Shown: in pieces, positions 31,525-40,154 of the stretch
Numbering within the stretch: the stretch's first letter is position 1
How the letters are laid out: the number at the start of each line of letters is the position of its first letter
DNA from: Mesorhizobium sp. B4-1-4
GTDB lineage: Bacteria; Pseudomonadota; Alphaproteobacteria; Rhizobiales; Rhizobiaceae
DNA length: 64,000 nucleotides
Direction of reading: 5' to 3'
Assembly: GCF_006439395.2 (NCBI RefSeq)
Contig: NZ_CP083950.1
Location: 3,472,001-3,536,000, forward strand
Notes under the pieces: model-generated
What the model was told of the DNA's origin: nothing
The model's database searches: none
What the model saw: the letters and a program-made list of their open reading frames with translations, nothing else
Position numbers and translations under genes: made by a program

Positions 31525-32255
31525 GCATCAACGGCCATCAGCCAGGCGGCAATCACCCCCGACACCGCGCCCGCCGCGACATACCAGGCGCCGGGAACGA
31601 AGAGATAGACAAGTGCGGCCACTACGAGGCTCACCAGCCAGGGCCGCGCCGCTTTCATACCCTTCCACATGCCGCGCATCAGCACCAGGAAGACGGCCGG
31701 GAAAGCCATGTCGAAGCCGTAGGTCTCGATATGGCCAAGCATCGGGCCGAGCAAGGCGCCGAGCGTGGTGAAGGCCACCCAGGTCACATACATCGCCAGC
31801 GCCGCGCCCATATAGTAGCGCGGGCTGAAGGCCGGCCTGATCCCGGCGGCGGCACGCTGCTTGGCGTCGGCCAGGCCCAGCGCCCAGCTTTCGTCGCACA
31901 TGAAGAACAACGCCGGGAACACCTCGCGCCGCGGCAGGTCGCGCAGGAACGGCGCCAGGGCCGCTCCCATCAGCAGGTGGCGGCTGTTGACCAGGAAGGT
32001 GATGGCGACGATGAGCAGGATGTGCGGCGGCGACGTCCACAACTGGATCGCCGCGAATTCCGATCCGCCGGCGAAATTCAGCCCCGTCATCATGGACAAC
32101 TCGACCGTGCTCAATCCTTTCTGGGTGGCCTGGGCACCAAGCACCAGCGCATAGGGGATGGTGCCCAACAGCACAGGCGCGCAGGATGCAACGCCCCGGC
32201 GGAGTTCCGATCCCGAGCCATCGCCCGCTGTTTCGATTGTCTGCAAAATGCTCAT
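31521..32255 (-). CDS. azlC: AzlC-like branched-chain amino acid exporter
   Basis: A 244-residue inner-membrane protein of the AzlC family. GVASCAPVLLGTIPYALVLG is the family start, NFAGGSEFAAIQLW is the conserved loop, and several hydrophobic segments follow to the C-terminus (AAGAVSGVIAAWLMAV). The start at 32255 is chosen because upstream residues (frame open to 32345) do not look like a transporter N-terminus; AAGG lies just before it. Transport substrate is inferred from the family, mainly Leu, Ile and Val analogues. Confidence 0.92.
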   Translation of the reverse strand: MSILQTIETAGDGSGSELRRGVASCAPVLLGTIPYALVLGAQATQKGLSTVELSMMTGLNFAGGSEFAAIQLWTSPPHILLIVAITFLVNSRHLLMGAALAPFLRDLPRREVFPALFFMCDESWALGLADAKQRAAAGIRPAFSPRYYMGAALAMYVTWVAFTTLGALLGPMLGHIETYGFDMAFPAVFLVLMRGMWKGMKAARPWLVSLVVAALVYLFVPGAWYVAAGAVSGVIAAWLMAVDA

Positions 32256-32410
32256 GCCTTGCCACCGGCCGGCCTCGCGGCCGCCGCTTCCCTGGGTTTG
32301 AACTCTCGTGATACCGGCGCCAAACATACCCACACTTCTGCGCAATTTGGTCGCGAAGATCGTTGTTTCTCACCCGATTTCGGCATTGAATGCTGCAAAC
32401 CAGAAAGAAA

Positions 32411-32884
32411 ATGGAATTCAACGCCATGAAGCTTGACGACATTGACAAACGCATCCTGCGCGCGTTGCAGCGAGACGGCCGCATGGCCAACAACGACCTG
32501 GCCAATGAGGTCGGCCTGTCGCCCTCGCCTTGCCTGCGCCGCGTAAAACTCCTGGAGGAAGCCGGCGTCATCGATCGCTATGTCGCCGTGCTCAACCCGG
32601 CCAGCATCGGCAAGGGCCTCACCTTCTTCACCCGCATCTGGCTGAAGGCGCAGGACGAGGACACGATCGAGCATTTCGCCACCGAGGTGGCCAGGCTGCC
32701 CCAGGTCATGGAATGCTATCTGATGCTGGGCGACTGCGACGCCATGGTGCGCGTGGTGGCGGCCAGCATCGACGACTACCGCCGCTTCCAGTCGGAGCAT
32801 CTGAGCCGCATCAGGGGCGTCCAGAACGTCAAGACCGACGTCCCCAGCCAGACGATCAAATACACGCTGGAACTGCCGATCTGA
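32411..32884 (+). CDS. Lrp/AsnC-family regulator
   Basis: A 157-residue regulator: KLDDIDKRILRALQRDGRMA, helix-turn-helix NNDLANEVGLSPSPCLRRVK, and a C-terminal amino acid-binding RAM domain (FATEVARLPQVMECYLMLGD). Start at 32411 follows AGAAAGA; the ATG at 32426 is an alternative giving the more usual MKLDD start. It is divergent from azlCD and probably senses a branched-chain amino acid and controls the exporter, as AzlB does in Bacillus subtilis. Confidence 0.93.
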   Translation: MEFNAMKLDDIDKRILRALQRDGRMANNDLANEVGLSPSPCLRRVKLLEEAGVIDRYVAVLNPASIGKGLTFFTRIWLKAQDEDTIEHFATEVARLPQVMECYLMLGDCDAMVRVVAASIDDYRRFQSEHLSRIRGVQNVKTDVPSQTIKYTLELPI

Positions 32885-32985
32885 CAAGCGCTTGCAAGAG
32901 CAGCCCCGAGCGGCCGAGATCGTAGGATCGGCTCGAGTGCCAGGTTGAGGAATGCGGTGGCATGACGCCACCGCCTGGCCTGTCG

Positions 32986-35076
32986 CTACGCGGACTTGAG
33001 AACCGGAAATGCGCGTTTCTGGATGGCCCGCTTTGCCTGGAAATTCGCTGCCGGAATCGGGCGACCAACATGAAAGCCCTGGACCTTGTCTATGCCATAT
33101 TCGCGCATGAGGCCCATCTGCTGTTCGGTTTCCACCCCTTCGACCAGGATCTTGTGGCCGCGATTTCGGACCAGGGCGATGATGTCCTGCAGCATGGCCA
33201 TGCCCTTGGGCGTGGCGCAGTCGTGAAGGAACGAACGATCGATCTTCACCGTATCGAAATCGATCAGACGAAGCCACGAAAGGCCGGCGAAACCGGTCCC
33301 GAAATCATCAAGCCATATCTTGATGCCCAACAGCTTCAGGTCGCTGATGCACCGCAGGATGTCCGAGTGCATCTCCATTTCCAGCCCTTCGGTGATTTCG
33401 AAGGCCAGCCTGTTGCCGGTTACGCCGGTCTCGCCCAGGATGGTCGCGACCGATGCAGCGAAGCCGGGCGTTTTGAGCTGGATCGGCGAGACGTTGACGC
33501 TGACGACACGGACGTGATCGCCAGCCAGAAGCTCGGTGCACACGGTCCTTATTGCCCAGCGCCCGAGTTCCAGGATCGCGCCAGTGCGTTCCGCGACGGG
33601 AATGAACAGGCTCGGCGGAACCAGGGTGCCGTCCAGCATTTTGAGGCGCATCAGCGCCTCCACGGCCTCGAGCCTTCCCGATTTGACATCCTGGATAGGT
33701 TGATAGACGAGCGAAACCAGATCCTGGCCGATCGCGATCTTCAGCAAAGCCGCAAGATTCTCGCTCTCGTCGCTGCTCTGGGGATCGGTTGGATCGAACA
33801 GCCGGGCACAGTTTCGGCCGCTGGCCTTTGCCAGATAGAGCGCGCGATCCGCCTCGTGGATGATCTTCTCCAGCTTGGCGCCGGACTGCTTCCTGGTGAA
33901 GGCAGCGCCAACGCTCGCCGTCACGATCGAAATACCGTCCCGCCGCAGTTCGTGGGTAAGCGCCAGGTTCTCCACCGTGCGGCAAATGGCTTCCGCGAGA
34001 TCCGCGACCTGGTCCTTCTTGTCCATGCGCGCCAGGACGATGAATTCTTCACCGCCATAGCGCCCGATCGAACCATCATAGCCCTTGATCAGATCGCTGA
34101 GGGCGTTGGCGACATGGATCAGGCAACAGTCGCCCTCCTGATGGCCGTAGCAGTCGTTGAACTTCTTGAAGAAGTCCACGTCGATCAGGATCGCAGCAAA
34201 ACCTGCGCCAAGCTTCTGCCAGTCGCTCCAGTAGTCCCGCAGCTTCTCGTCGATCGCCCGCCGGTTCTCCAGACCTGTAAGCGGATCCGTCCGCGACAGC
34301 CTGAGCAGCGCCTTGCCGCGCTCGGTGGCCTCCCTGTGCTGAATTTTGGCTTCCAGGGCATTCAGGAAGACGTTGTAACGCTCTTCGTTCAGCTTCCAGT
34401 TCACATATGAGGTGAACGTGAAGCATGAAATATAGAAAATGGCTAATATTAGCTTGTACGTCGGAGTAGAAGGAACGAAATAATTAACAATGAACAGTAA
34501 GAACAATATTATAGCGGAAGTTACAACAGACAGCTTAAATCGAAATGTAAAGAAAAGGTTTGCGCCCATCATAAAAATGGTGCCGAAGACCATATAATAA
34601 GAAACGCTCTCTTTCTCTGCGGACAAAATCGTTGGACATAACCAACCAAGGTAGCCAAATATAATGGCCGCAGCGCAAGTTACATCAAGCCATTCTGCTC
34701 CGACTCCCCGGCGAAGCTGCGCCTCCAAGGTCAAAAGCGCTGCCAATCCGACCGCAAAGCGCGCCTCGATCGTGTAGGCTGCCACGTCTGGAATGAGCAG
34801 CAGATCCATTGCCGAAAACAGCAGATAGATGGCAACGGCGATCCAAAGCCCTGGCCTGGCTTCCACTCTTCGCGTTGCTTCAGCTTCCTTGCGGTAAAGG
34901 ATACGAAGTTCGGCCGCCCCCAACTCCTGGCGCGGATCGTGCGGTTCCGAATCCACCACATCGGCCACTCGGGATGACACGCGCTCGTTCACAAATCCCG
35001 GCTGAAGGGGATTTCGCGATCCGAATTCGTTTGCAGCTTCTGCCCCCAACGCAGACCGACTCCTTGGGTGCGACAT
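32986..35076 (-). CDS. Membrane-bound GGDEF-EAL protein (c-di-GMP synthesis and breakdown)
   Basis: A 696-residue protein. Residues about 75-240 hold six or seven membrane segments (LWIAVAIYLLFSAMDLLLIP, AIILFLLFIVNYFV). The GGDEF domain (about 262-430) has RTDPLTGLENRRAID, the metal-binding DVDFFKKFND and an intact GGEEF. No RxxD inhibition site is evident. The EAL domain (about 440-690) retains EALMRL, VNVSPIQLK, FEITEG, DDFGTG, KIDRSF and EGVET, so both activities look possible. The N-terminal 50 residues are soluble. It is divergent from a SAM methyltransferase gene with a 199-base AT-rich gap. The AT-rich stretch encoding the membrane part (34400-34700) contrasts with its flanks. Confidence 0.95.
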   Translation of the reverse strand: MSHPRSRSALGAEAANEFGSRNPLQPGFVNERVSSRVADVVDSEPHDPRQELGAAELRILYRKEAEATRRVEARPGLWIAVAIYLLFSAMDLLLIPDVAAYTIEARFAVGLAALLTLEAQLRRGVGAEWLDVTCAAAIIFGYLGWLCPTILSAEKESVSYYMVFGTIFMMGANLFFTFRFKLSVVTSAIILFLLFIVNYFVPSTPTYKLILAIFYISCFTFTSYVNWKLNEERYNVFLNALEAKIQHREATERGKALLRLSRTDPLTGLENRRAIDEKLRDYWSDWQKLGAGFAAILIDVDFFKKFNDCYGHQEGDCCLIHVANALSDLIKGYDGSIGRYGGEEFIVLARMDKKDQVADLAEAICRTVENLALTHELRRDGISIVTASVGAAFTRKQSGAKLEKIIHEADRALYLAKASGRNCARLFDPTDPQSSDESENLAALLKIAIGQDLVSLVYQPIQDVKSGRLEAVEALMRLKMLDGTLVPPSLFIPVAERTGAILELGRWAIRTVCTELLAGDHVRVVSVNVSPIQLKTPGFAASVATILGETGVTGNRLAFEITEGLEMEMHSDILRCISDLKLLGIKIWLDDFGTGFAGLSWLRLIDFDTVKIDRSFLHDCATPKGMAMLQDIIALVRNRGHKILVEGVETEQQMGLMREYGIDKVQGFHVGRPIPAANFQAKRAIQKRAFPVLKSA

Positions 35077-35275
35077 GTTTTGCCCGCGCAGTCAAATGCA
35101 ATGATGCAGGACAAGTTTCCGTTAACTCGAACCCGGAGTCGCTCCTTAAAAACCCCAAAGAATTGACATGGTTAGCGAGAAATTAATCATATCGATAGAA
35201 TGCTCGCGAGCCGACATTGGCAAATGGAGCATTCTACGCAATAAGTTAACTAACTGTTAACTATGGAGCATCCGT

Positions 35276-36310
35276 GTGCAAACTGTCTTTGACGGCAAAA
35301 GCCTGATTACTGCCGAGCTGATTGCCGACGGGCTACCTCGAGGAAAGATCGAGCATTACAGCGAAGCTTTCGAAACCGCTCGCGCCGAGCTTGCACTCAT
35401 ACTCCACGCGACACAGCAGCAGATCGAGCAACACAAGGACCCCGCCGAGATCATTCGTCGTCTGACGTCGTACCTCAGCGCGACGCGCTCCAAGGTTCAT
35501 CGCGACGTTTGGCAAGCCTTGATACCGGTGGTGCAGAACCACCCAGTCGTGAAATATTTCCTCGAGGATCCGCTTACGCGCTGGTCTTTCACCAAGCCCA
35601 GAGGTTATTCAGGCGACGCGCAGTTGCTCGACTACATCTATTGCGATCCGCATGTGGCCGAAAGCGTGGCGAACGCCTCGGAGATCGGCAAGGCACTCTA
35701 TAACCATACCAAGGACGTGCCCTCGTCCATCGCAGCACGGGAACGGCGCGATCTTTTGACCCGCTATGTCGATGAGATTGCAGACAAAAATGGGCCGCAA
35801 ACGGAGGTTCTCGCGATCGCGGCCGGCCATTTGCGGGAGGCCAATCGCTCGGCTGCCCTGGCCGAAGGCCGCCTCAAGCGCTGGGTCGCGCTCGATCAGG
35901 ACCCCCAGAGCGTCGGACTGATTGCGCGCGACTTCCAGGGCACCGCCGTCGAGGCTATCGACGGTTCGGTGCGAACCCTGCTCACCAGGGGCCACAAACT
36001 GGGCAAGTTCGACTTCATCTACGCCTCCGGCCTTTACGACTATCTCCAGCACAACGTCGCGGTGAAGCTCACCAAGACCTGCCTGCAGATGCTGAAGCCG
36101 AACGGGACATTCCTGTTCGCGAACTACGCCGAAGGCGCTTCCGGCGCGGGGTATTGGGAGACGTTCATGGACTGGGTTCTGCTGCTGCGCACGGAAGCCG
36201 ATATGTGGAACATCATCAATGCCAGCGTCGACCGCAACACCGTCGATGCGCAGGTGTACTTTGGCGAGAACCGCAACGTGCTGTACGGCGTCATCAAGAA
36301 GCGCGGATAG
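35276..36310 (+). CDS. SAM-dependent methyltransferase (3-OH-PAME synthase-like)
   Basis: A 344-residue class I methyltransferase. TEVLAIAAGHLREANRSAAL is the AdoMet-binding motif I, KRWVALDQDPQS is motif II, FDFIYASGLYDYL and LKPNGTFLFANYA are motifs IV and VI. The N-terminal half is a separate helical domain (DPLTRWSFTKPRGYSGDAQL). From memory, related proteins are annotated as extracellular factor (3-hydroxypalmitate methyl ester) biosynthesis enzymes, which would link it to cell-cell signalling; this is inference. Starts with GTG at 35276 with GGAG five bases upstream. It is divergent from the GGDEF-EAL gene and ends at a strong terminator. Confidence 0.85.
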   Translation: MQTVFDGKSLITAELIADGLPRGKIEHYSEAFETARAELALILHATQQQIEQHKDPAEIIRRLTSYLSATRSKVHRDVWQALIPVVQNHPVVKYFLEDPLTRWSFTKPRGYSGDAQLLDYIYCDPHVAESVANASEIGKALYNHTKDVPSSIAARERRDLLTRYVDEIADKNGPQTEVLAIAAGHLREANRSAALAEGRLKRWVALDQDPQSVGLIARDFQGTAVEAIDGSVRTLLTRGHKLGKFDFIYASGLYDYLQHNVAVKLTKTCLQMLKPNGTFLFANYAEGASGAGYWETFMDWVLLLRTEADMWNIINASVDRNTVDAQVYFGENRNVLYGVIKKRG

Positions 36311-36345
36311 CGCCTGCCGGACGCCAGGCCACGTCAAAACAATAC

Positions 36346-36374
36346 ATAATCCCGGGGCTCTAACCCGGGATTAT
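36346..36374. terminator. Hairpin terminator after the methyltransferase gene
   Basis: ATAATCCCGGG (36346-36356) and CCCGGGATTAT (36364-36374) are perfect 11 bp arms around GCTCTAA. It lies between the methyltransferase stop and the end of the decayed MocR fragment on the other strand. Confidence 0.8.
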
Positions 36375-36378
36375 CCGT

Positions 36379-36690
36379 TTACGAGAATTGGGCCTTCAGC
36401 GCACGAAACTCTCGCATCGTCTTCTCGGTTCTCTGCGCATCGGCGGCCGCGAAGCCCGTGACCAGACCGTGTTGCTCGCTGCCGTGGCGGTACTGGATCG
36501 AGGGCGGAGACGTTGATCCGCTACTGGAGCGCCGCCGCGGCGATTACCTTATCGCTGCATCTGTCGCGGAAGATGCCGACGACCTGGATGCCGGATTCGG
36601 TGGTCCAAAAATCCAGCCATTCCCCGCGATGCCTTGGCGCGCTTTCCAGCAAGAACTGCCGTCTAGCACTGCCCTTGCAGCGCAATGCCG
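36379..36690 (-). pseudogene. PLP-aminotransferase/MocR-like regulator, C-terminal remnant
   Basis: On the minus strand one frame reads FLLESAPRHRGEWLDFWTTE then GIQVVGIFRDRCSDKVIAAA up to an in-frame TAG followed by RINVSALDP. A second frame continues with QYRHGSEQHGLVTGFAAADA and MREFRALKAQFS before TAA at 36379. Joined, these resemble the C-terminal end of a MocR/GntR-type aminotransferase domain. The premature stop, the frameshift and the missing N-terminus show decay. Family assignment is by eye. Confidence 0.55.
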
Positions 36691-36716
36691 ACGATCGCTG
36701 CCGCGACCGGCCCGCT

Positions 36717-37007
36717 TTACCCAAACATCCGATCGCCCTGTTCATCCACCAGCTGGATACCCTTCTTGATGGAGATGTCGACAGCGTCGTCGAGGCCGGC
36801 GAAGCGATCGGCGCGGATGAATTTGTGTTCCTTCATCACGCCGTCGATTTCCTTGGAGACGACGCCGCAGGTCTGGTACTGGCCCTCGGCCTTGTAGGGC
36901 GTGGCGCTGATCAGGAAACCCTTGTGCTCGACCTGCTTGGCGGGTACGGCACTTCTGGGCTCGGCCGCTTCACCGCCGCCGCCGAAAAGACGCTTCAGAA
37001 AAGACAT
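36717..37007 (-). CDS. HlyU-family protein
   Basis: A 96-residue protein matching the HlyU family (KGFLISATPYKAEGQYQTCG, EHKFIRADRFAGLDDAVDIS, KKGIQLVDEQGDRMFG). The family name comes from a Vibrio haemolysin activator domain annotation, but most alphaproteobacterial members are short and uncharacterised. The N-terminus MSFLKRLFGGGGEAAEP is flexible. It is downstream of the TetR gene on the same strand with 48 bases between, so co-transcription is possible. Confidence 0.88.
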   Translation of the reverse strand: MSFLKRLFGGGGEAAEPRSAVPAKQVEHKGFLISATPYKAEGQYQTCGVVSKEIDGVMKEHKFIRADRFAGLDDAVDISIKKGIQLVDEQGDRMFG

Positions 37008-37055
37008 GGCTCAAATCTCCTTGTTCGCCCCTGCAAACCGCTTCTTGTTGGCGAT

Positions 37056-37697
37056 TCACGACGCTGTTGGCCCAGCATGCGCGAATGTACCGCCGCGTTC
37101 CAGCCCCCTGATGAAGACGGTCACCAGGAGGTCCACCTGCCGCTCGATCTCGTCCGCCTGCCGTCGCACGGATTTCGCAGCGTAGCCGCTGGTGACGATG
37201 CCATGCACGCTTGACCACAATGTGCGCGCCGCCACCCGGCGCGTTTCGTCGTCGAGATCGAAGTCGCCGCCGGCGAGCACAGCGGCAATGATGTCGAACA
37301 GCTGGTCGAGCCGCGCTTCATAGGCATCCGGCTCGGCCAGCGTCGGGCGGCGCCTGTTGAAGGCGAGCAGCGCAGGCCAACTGCCGGGATGCGCCTCGAC
37401 AAAGCGCATATAGGCGCCGGCCAACGCCAGCAGGCGCTGCCGCACGTCGGTGATGCCGCGCTTGGTGAGGTCGGCCATCGCCGCCGCCCCCGCGGCGCCC
37501 AGGCGGTCCAGCAGCCGCATGTTGACGGCACGATGCACCCCCTCGAGATCGGCAAACAGATTGTAGACCGAACCGACGGAGATGCCCGCCTGCTCGGCAA
37601 TGGTCCTCGCCTTCAGATTGTCCATGCCGCCCTCGTTGATGAGCGTCTCGGCAATGGCCAGCACCCGCTCGCCGGTCTCTTCCTTGTCCAGTGCCAT
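37056..37697 (-). CDS. TetR-family regulator of the PspA-YiaAB locus
   Basis: A 213-residue TetR protein: TGERVLAIAETLINEGGMDN leads into ARTIAEQAGISVGSVYNLFA, the helix-turn-helix, and the C-terminal region (ALAGAYMRFVEAHPGSWPAL, TLWSSVHGIVTSGYAAKSV) fits the WHG-type ligand domain. Start at 37697 follows AGGGAAAAG; the open frame upstream has no supporting features. Three GTGAAC-type palindromes lie between it and the divergent PspA-like gene, so it probably represses both. Confidence 0.93.
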   Translation of the reverse strand: MALDKEETGERVLAIAETLINEGGMDNLKARTIAEQAGISVGSVYNLFADLEGVHRAVNMRLLDRLGAAGAAAMADLTKRGITDVRQRLLALAGAYMRFVEAHPGSWPALLAFNRRRPTLAEPDAYEARLDQLFDIIAAVLAGGDFDLDDETRRVAARTLWSSVHGIVTSGYAAKSVRRQADEIERQVDLLVTVFIRGLERGGTFAHAGPTAS

Positions 37698-37784
37698 GCT
37701 TTTCCCTGTGAATGCGCATCCTTGCCGGACGGAACGCTGTTGCGAACGATCCGGCCTCCTCTCGTTTACCATGTCCGAGCTATC

Positions 37785-37856
37785 GTGAACAGCGTTCAAA
37801 AATAGCTTGAACAATGTTCATTTCCTGGTATATTTGGCTTTGTGAACGTTGTTCAC
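37785..37856. promoter_or_regulatory. Three GAAC-N3-GTTC operators
   Basis: GTGAACAGCGTTCAA (37785-37799), TTGAACAATGTTCAT (37807-37821) and GTGAACGTTGTTCAC (37842-37856) share the plan tGAAC-N3-GTTCa. The third is a perfect palindrome. Centres are 22 and 35 bases apart. They fill the divergent promoter between the TetR and PspA-like genes, the expected binding sites of that repressor. Confidence 0.85.
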
Positions 37857-37879
37857 AGGAAAATCGAAGGGAGAAGAAT

Positions 37880-38557
37880 ATGCTTAGCCTGATCAGAACA
37901 TTGCTCGACGGCGCCAGTGCGCGCGCCGAGGACGGCCTGAAGGATCGCTTTGCCATCGACCTTCTGGCGCAACGCATCCGCGACGCCGAGGCGGGACTTG
38001 CCGCCGCCAAGCAGACGCTTGCCACGCTGATCGTGCGCCAGCGCGCCGAGCAGGCCGGCCTCGACCAGCTCGACCGTCGCCACGCCGATCTGGAAACCCG
38101 CACGCTGAGCGCACTGGCCGCCGGCAACACCGGATTGGCCGAAAGCGCTACCGCGGCCATCGCCGAACTGGAGAATGAACGCGAAGTCCGCCGCGCCACC
38201 GTGCAGAGCCTTGGCGAAAAGACCTTGCGGATGCGCGCTTCGGTGGAGCGGGCGCATCGCCGTATCATCGACCTCAACCAGGGCATGATCTCGGCCCGCG
38301 CCATCGATGCCGAGCGCAAGGCGCAGTCACGGCTCGTCAGGTCGATCGGCCATTCGGCGAGCCTCAACGAAGCAGAGGAACTTCTGGCTCGCATCAAGGG
38401 AGCCAGCGACCCGTTCGAGGAGGCCGGCATCCTCGACGAGATCGACGGCGAATTGCGTCACGAGGCAATCCGCGACCGCCTTGCCGAGGCCGGGCATGGT
38501 CCGGCGGTGAAGGTGCGCGCCAAGGACGTGCTCGAACGGCTGAGGACCATGAACTGA
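37880..38557 (+). CDS. PspA/IM30-like coiled-coil protein
   Basis: A 225-residue, almost wholly helical protein (MLSLIRTLLDGASARAEDGL, LLAQRIRDAEAGLAAAKQTL, IAELENEREVRRATVQSLGE). The heptad pattern and length fit the PspA/IM30 (ESCRT-III-like) family that binds damaged inner membrane; identity is low, so this is a family-level call. GGGAGAAG precedes the ATG at 37880. The YiaAB gene follows 61 bases downstream. With the divergent TetR gene it forms a plausible membrane-stress operon. Confidence 0.75.
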   Translation: MLSLIRTLLDGASARAEDGLKDRFAIDLLAQRIRDAEAGLAAAKQTLATLIVRQRAEQAGLDQLDRRHADLETRTLSALAAGNTGLAESATAAIAELENEREVRRATVQSLGEKTLRMRASVERAHRRIIDLNQGMISARAIDAERKAQSRLVRSIGHSASLNEAEELLARIKGASDPFEEAGILDEIDGELRHEAIRDRLAEAGHGPAVKVRAKDVLERLRTMN

Positions 38558-38618
38558 ACCGCTTTCCCGGACCTGACTTCCATCAATCCAACTCTCGTCA
38601 AAGCAACGGAGAACTCCA

Positions 38619-38879
38619 ATGAACGCCAATCAGACCTACATCATGTTCAACACCATCTCGGTCGGTGCGGCCTATTTCATGCTCGGCCTGTCGCTGTGGC
38701 TGGCGCCCGTCGACCTGTCGACCAAGGGCTACTGGGCCATGGGCATCCTGCTGCTCACCGGCAGCCTTGTGAACCTTGTGAAGTACCGCACCGACGAGCG
38801 CATCTCGGCCGAGACCACCGCCAAGATCGAGAAGGCGCGCAACGAAAAGCTGATCAGCGAATATGTCGGCAAGGAATGA
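38619..38879 (+). CDS. YiaA/YiaB-family inner membrane protein
   Basis: An 86-residue protein with two membrane helices (IMFNTISVGAAYFMLGLSLW and KGYWAMGILLLTGSLVNLVK), the YiaAB two-helix domain. A charged cytoplasmic tail (RISAETTAKIEKARNEKLIS) follows. The family has no defined activity. ACGGAGAA precedes the ATG. It lies in the PspA-like operon and is probably controlled by the same TetR repressor. Confidence 0.9.
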   Translation: MNANQTYIMFNTISVGAAYFMLGLSLWLAPVDLSTKGYWAMGILLLTGSLVNLVKYRTDERISAETTAKIEKARNEKLISEYVGKE

Positions 38880-38938
38880 TGCCGGCATGCCCCGGCGCAG
38901 AAAAGCCCGGGCCTCCCCGGCTTTTGGTATCCGCCGCT

Positions 38939-39175
38939 TCCACCTCCCCCTTGTGGGGAGGTCGGACCGCAGGTCCGGGTGGGGGTACTGGCGCCGGCTT
39001 AGCAGAACGTAGGTTCCTCGCCCCCGCAAGGCGGGGGAGAGGTGGCCGCGAAGCGGTCGGAGAAGGGGCTGCGGCGCTGGCGATTTCACCCTGAATCCAT
39101 CCAGGGGCCGCGCCATCCCCCTCTCCGTCTCGGCTTCGCCGAGCCACCTCTCCCCATTTCATGGGGAGAGGAACC
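38939..39175. repeat. Cluster of intergenic hairpin repeats
   Basis: At least three GC-rich hairpins follow each other: CCTCCCC/GGGGAGG, CCCCCGC/GCGGGGG and CCTCTCCCC/GGGGAGAGG, with GGTCGGACCGCAGGTCCG and GAAGCGGTCGGAGAAGGGGC between them. The plan is that of rhizobial intergenic mosaic elements. It lies between convergent YiaAB and PadR genes and holds no gene. Confidence 0.75.
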
Positions 39176-39204
39176 CAAGCCTTTGCATGCCAGGCACCCT
39201 CGCC

Positions 39205-39879
39205 CTACTTGCGCGACAAGGCTTCCAGCGCCTCGGCCGCGGCTTCGAGGATGCTCATGGCCTCGGCCTGCTTTTCGGCCGGGGCATCGACGATGTCGCT
39301 CAGCGCGGCGCGCAGCCGGTGGCGGATAGCGCGGAACTCGTCGCGCGCCTCCGAACGGTCGCCACGCCCGCCTCGGCCCCCGCGACGATCCTCGCTATCG
39401 TCATTCCAGCCGAACCATTCCCGGGCCTTGGCCATCTTGCGGCCGAAGCGTTCGAGGTGTTCGAGCACGCTGTCGATCATCTCGCGATTGTCGGCGAGAT
39501 GCGCCTGCCCGGCCTCGGTGATGGAGAACACCTTCTTGTTGCCTTCGCTTGATGACACTGCATAGCCGGCCTCTTCCAGGAAGGTCAGCGTCGGGTAGAC
39601 CACGCCCGGACTCGGGCTGTAGATGCCGCTGGTGCGCTCTTCCAGCGCCTTGATGATGTCGTAGCCATGGCGCGGCGCCTCGGCCAGCAGCGACAGCGTG
39701 ATCAGCTTGAGATCGCCGTCGGCCAGCATGCGCCCGGCGCGGAATATGTCGCCCGGGCCGCGTCCGCCGCCGCCCCGGCCTCCGAACGAACCGAAACCGC
39801 CGCCGCGGCCGCCGAACTTGCCGGCCATATGCATGAACATGCGCTCGCCGAAATGGCCGCGCCCGAAATCTTTGTGCAT
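39205..39879 (-). CDS. PadR-family regulator with glycine-rich N-terminus
   Basis: A 224-residue regulator. Residues about 50-130 form the PadR winged helix (KLITLSLLAEAPRHGYDIIK, SGIYSPSPGVVYPTLTFLEE, KKVFSITEAGQAHL). The first 45 residues are Gly/Phe/Arg rich (KFGGRGGGFGSFGGRGGGG) and a second Gly/Arg stretch (EDRRGGRGGRGDRSEARD) follows residue 165; a C-terminal helix ends the protein. Such low-complexity arms are common in rhizobial PadR proteins. AAGGAG precedes the ATG at 39879. It is divergent from the patatin gene, and a repeated operator-like motif lies between. Confidence 0.92.
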   Translation of the reverse strand: MHKDFGRGHFGERMFMHMAGKFGGRGGGFGSFGGRGGGGRGPGDIFRAGRMLADGDLKLITLSLLAEAPRHGYDIIKALEERTSGIYSPSPGVVYPTLTFLEEAGYAVSSSEGNKKVFSITEAGQAHLADNREMIDSVLEHLERFGRKMAKAREWFGWNDDSEDRRGGRGGRGDRSEARDEFRAIRHRLRAALSDIVDAPAEKQAEAMSILEAAAEALEALSRK

Positions 39880-39897
39880 GGATTGCTCCTTGAGTTC

Positions 39898-39968
39898 TAT
39901 CTTGCGATATATCTTAATTAGGCGCACACCTGCGCCGAGTCAAGATATATCTTACGATGTATCTGAAT
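39898..39968. promoter_or_regulatory. Direct repeats of a TATCTT-type motif, PadR operator candidate
   Basis: A 21-base motif, TATCTTRCGATRTATCTKAAT, occurs at 39898-39918 and again at 39948-39968, exactly 50 bases apart. The second copy overlaps the perfect palindrome AAGATATATCTT (39942-39953). Between padR and patatin, it would let PadR repress both. Confidence 0.7.
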
Positions 39969-40154
39969 GCCGCGGCTGAGGAGCTTTTGCTGCGGGCCTC
40001 GTGGCAGTCGGTTCACTCGTCTGGCTGGGCCGCGAATTGGCTTCCCGGCGCGAGCGGCGCTTCACGAAGACGTGCTGGCATGGGGAGAATTCCAAGAAAC
40101 AAACGACCTGACGCCGGCGAACCCCTTGGGCGGGCCATGCAACGAGGTCGTGCC

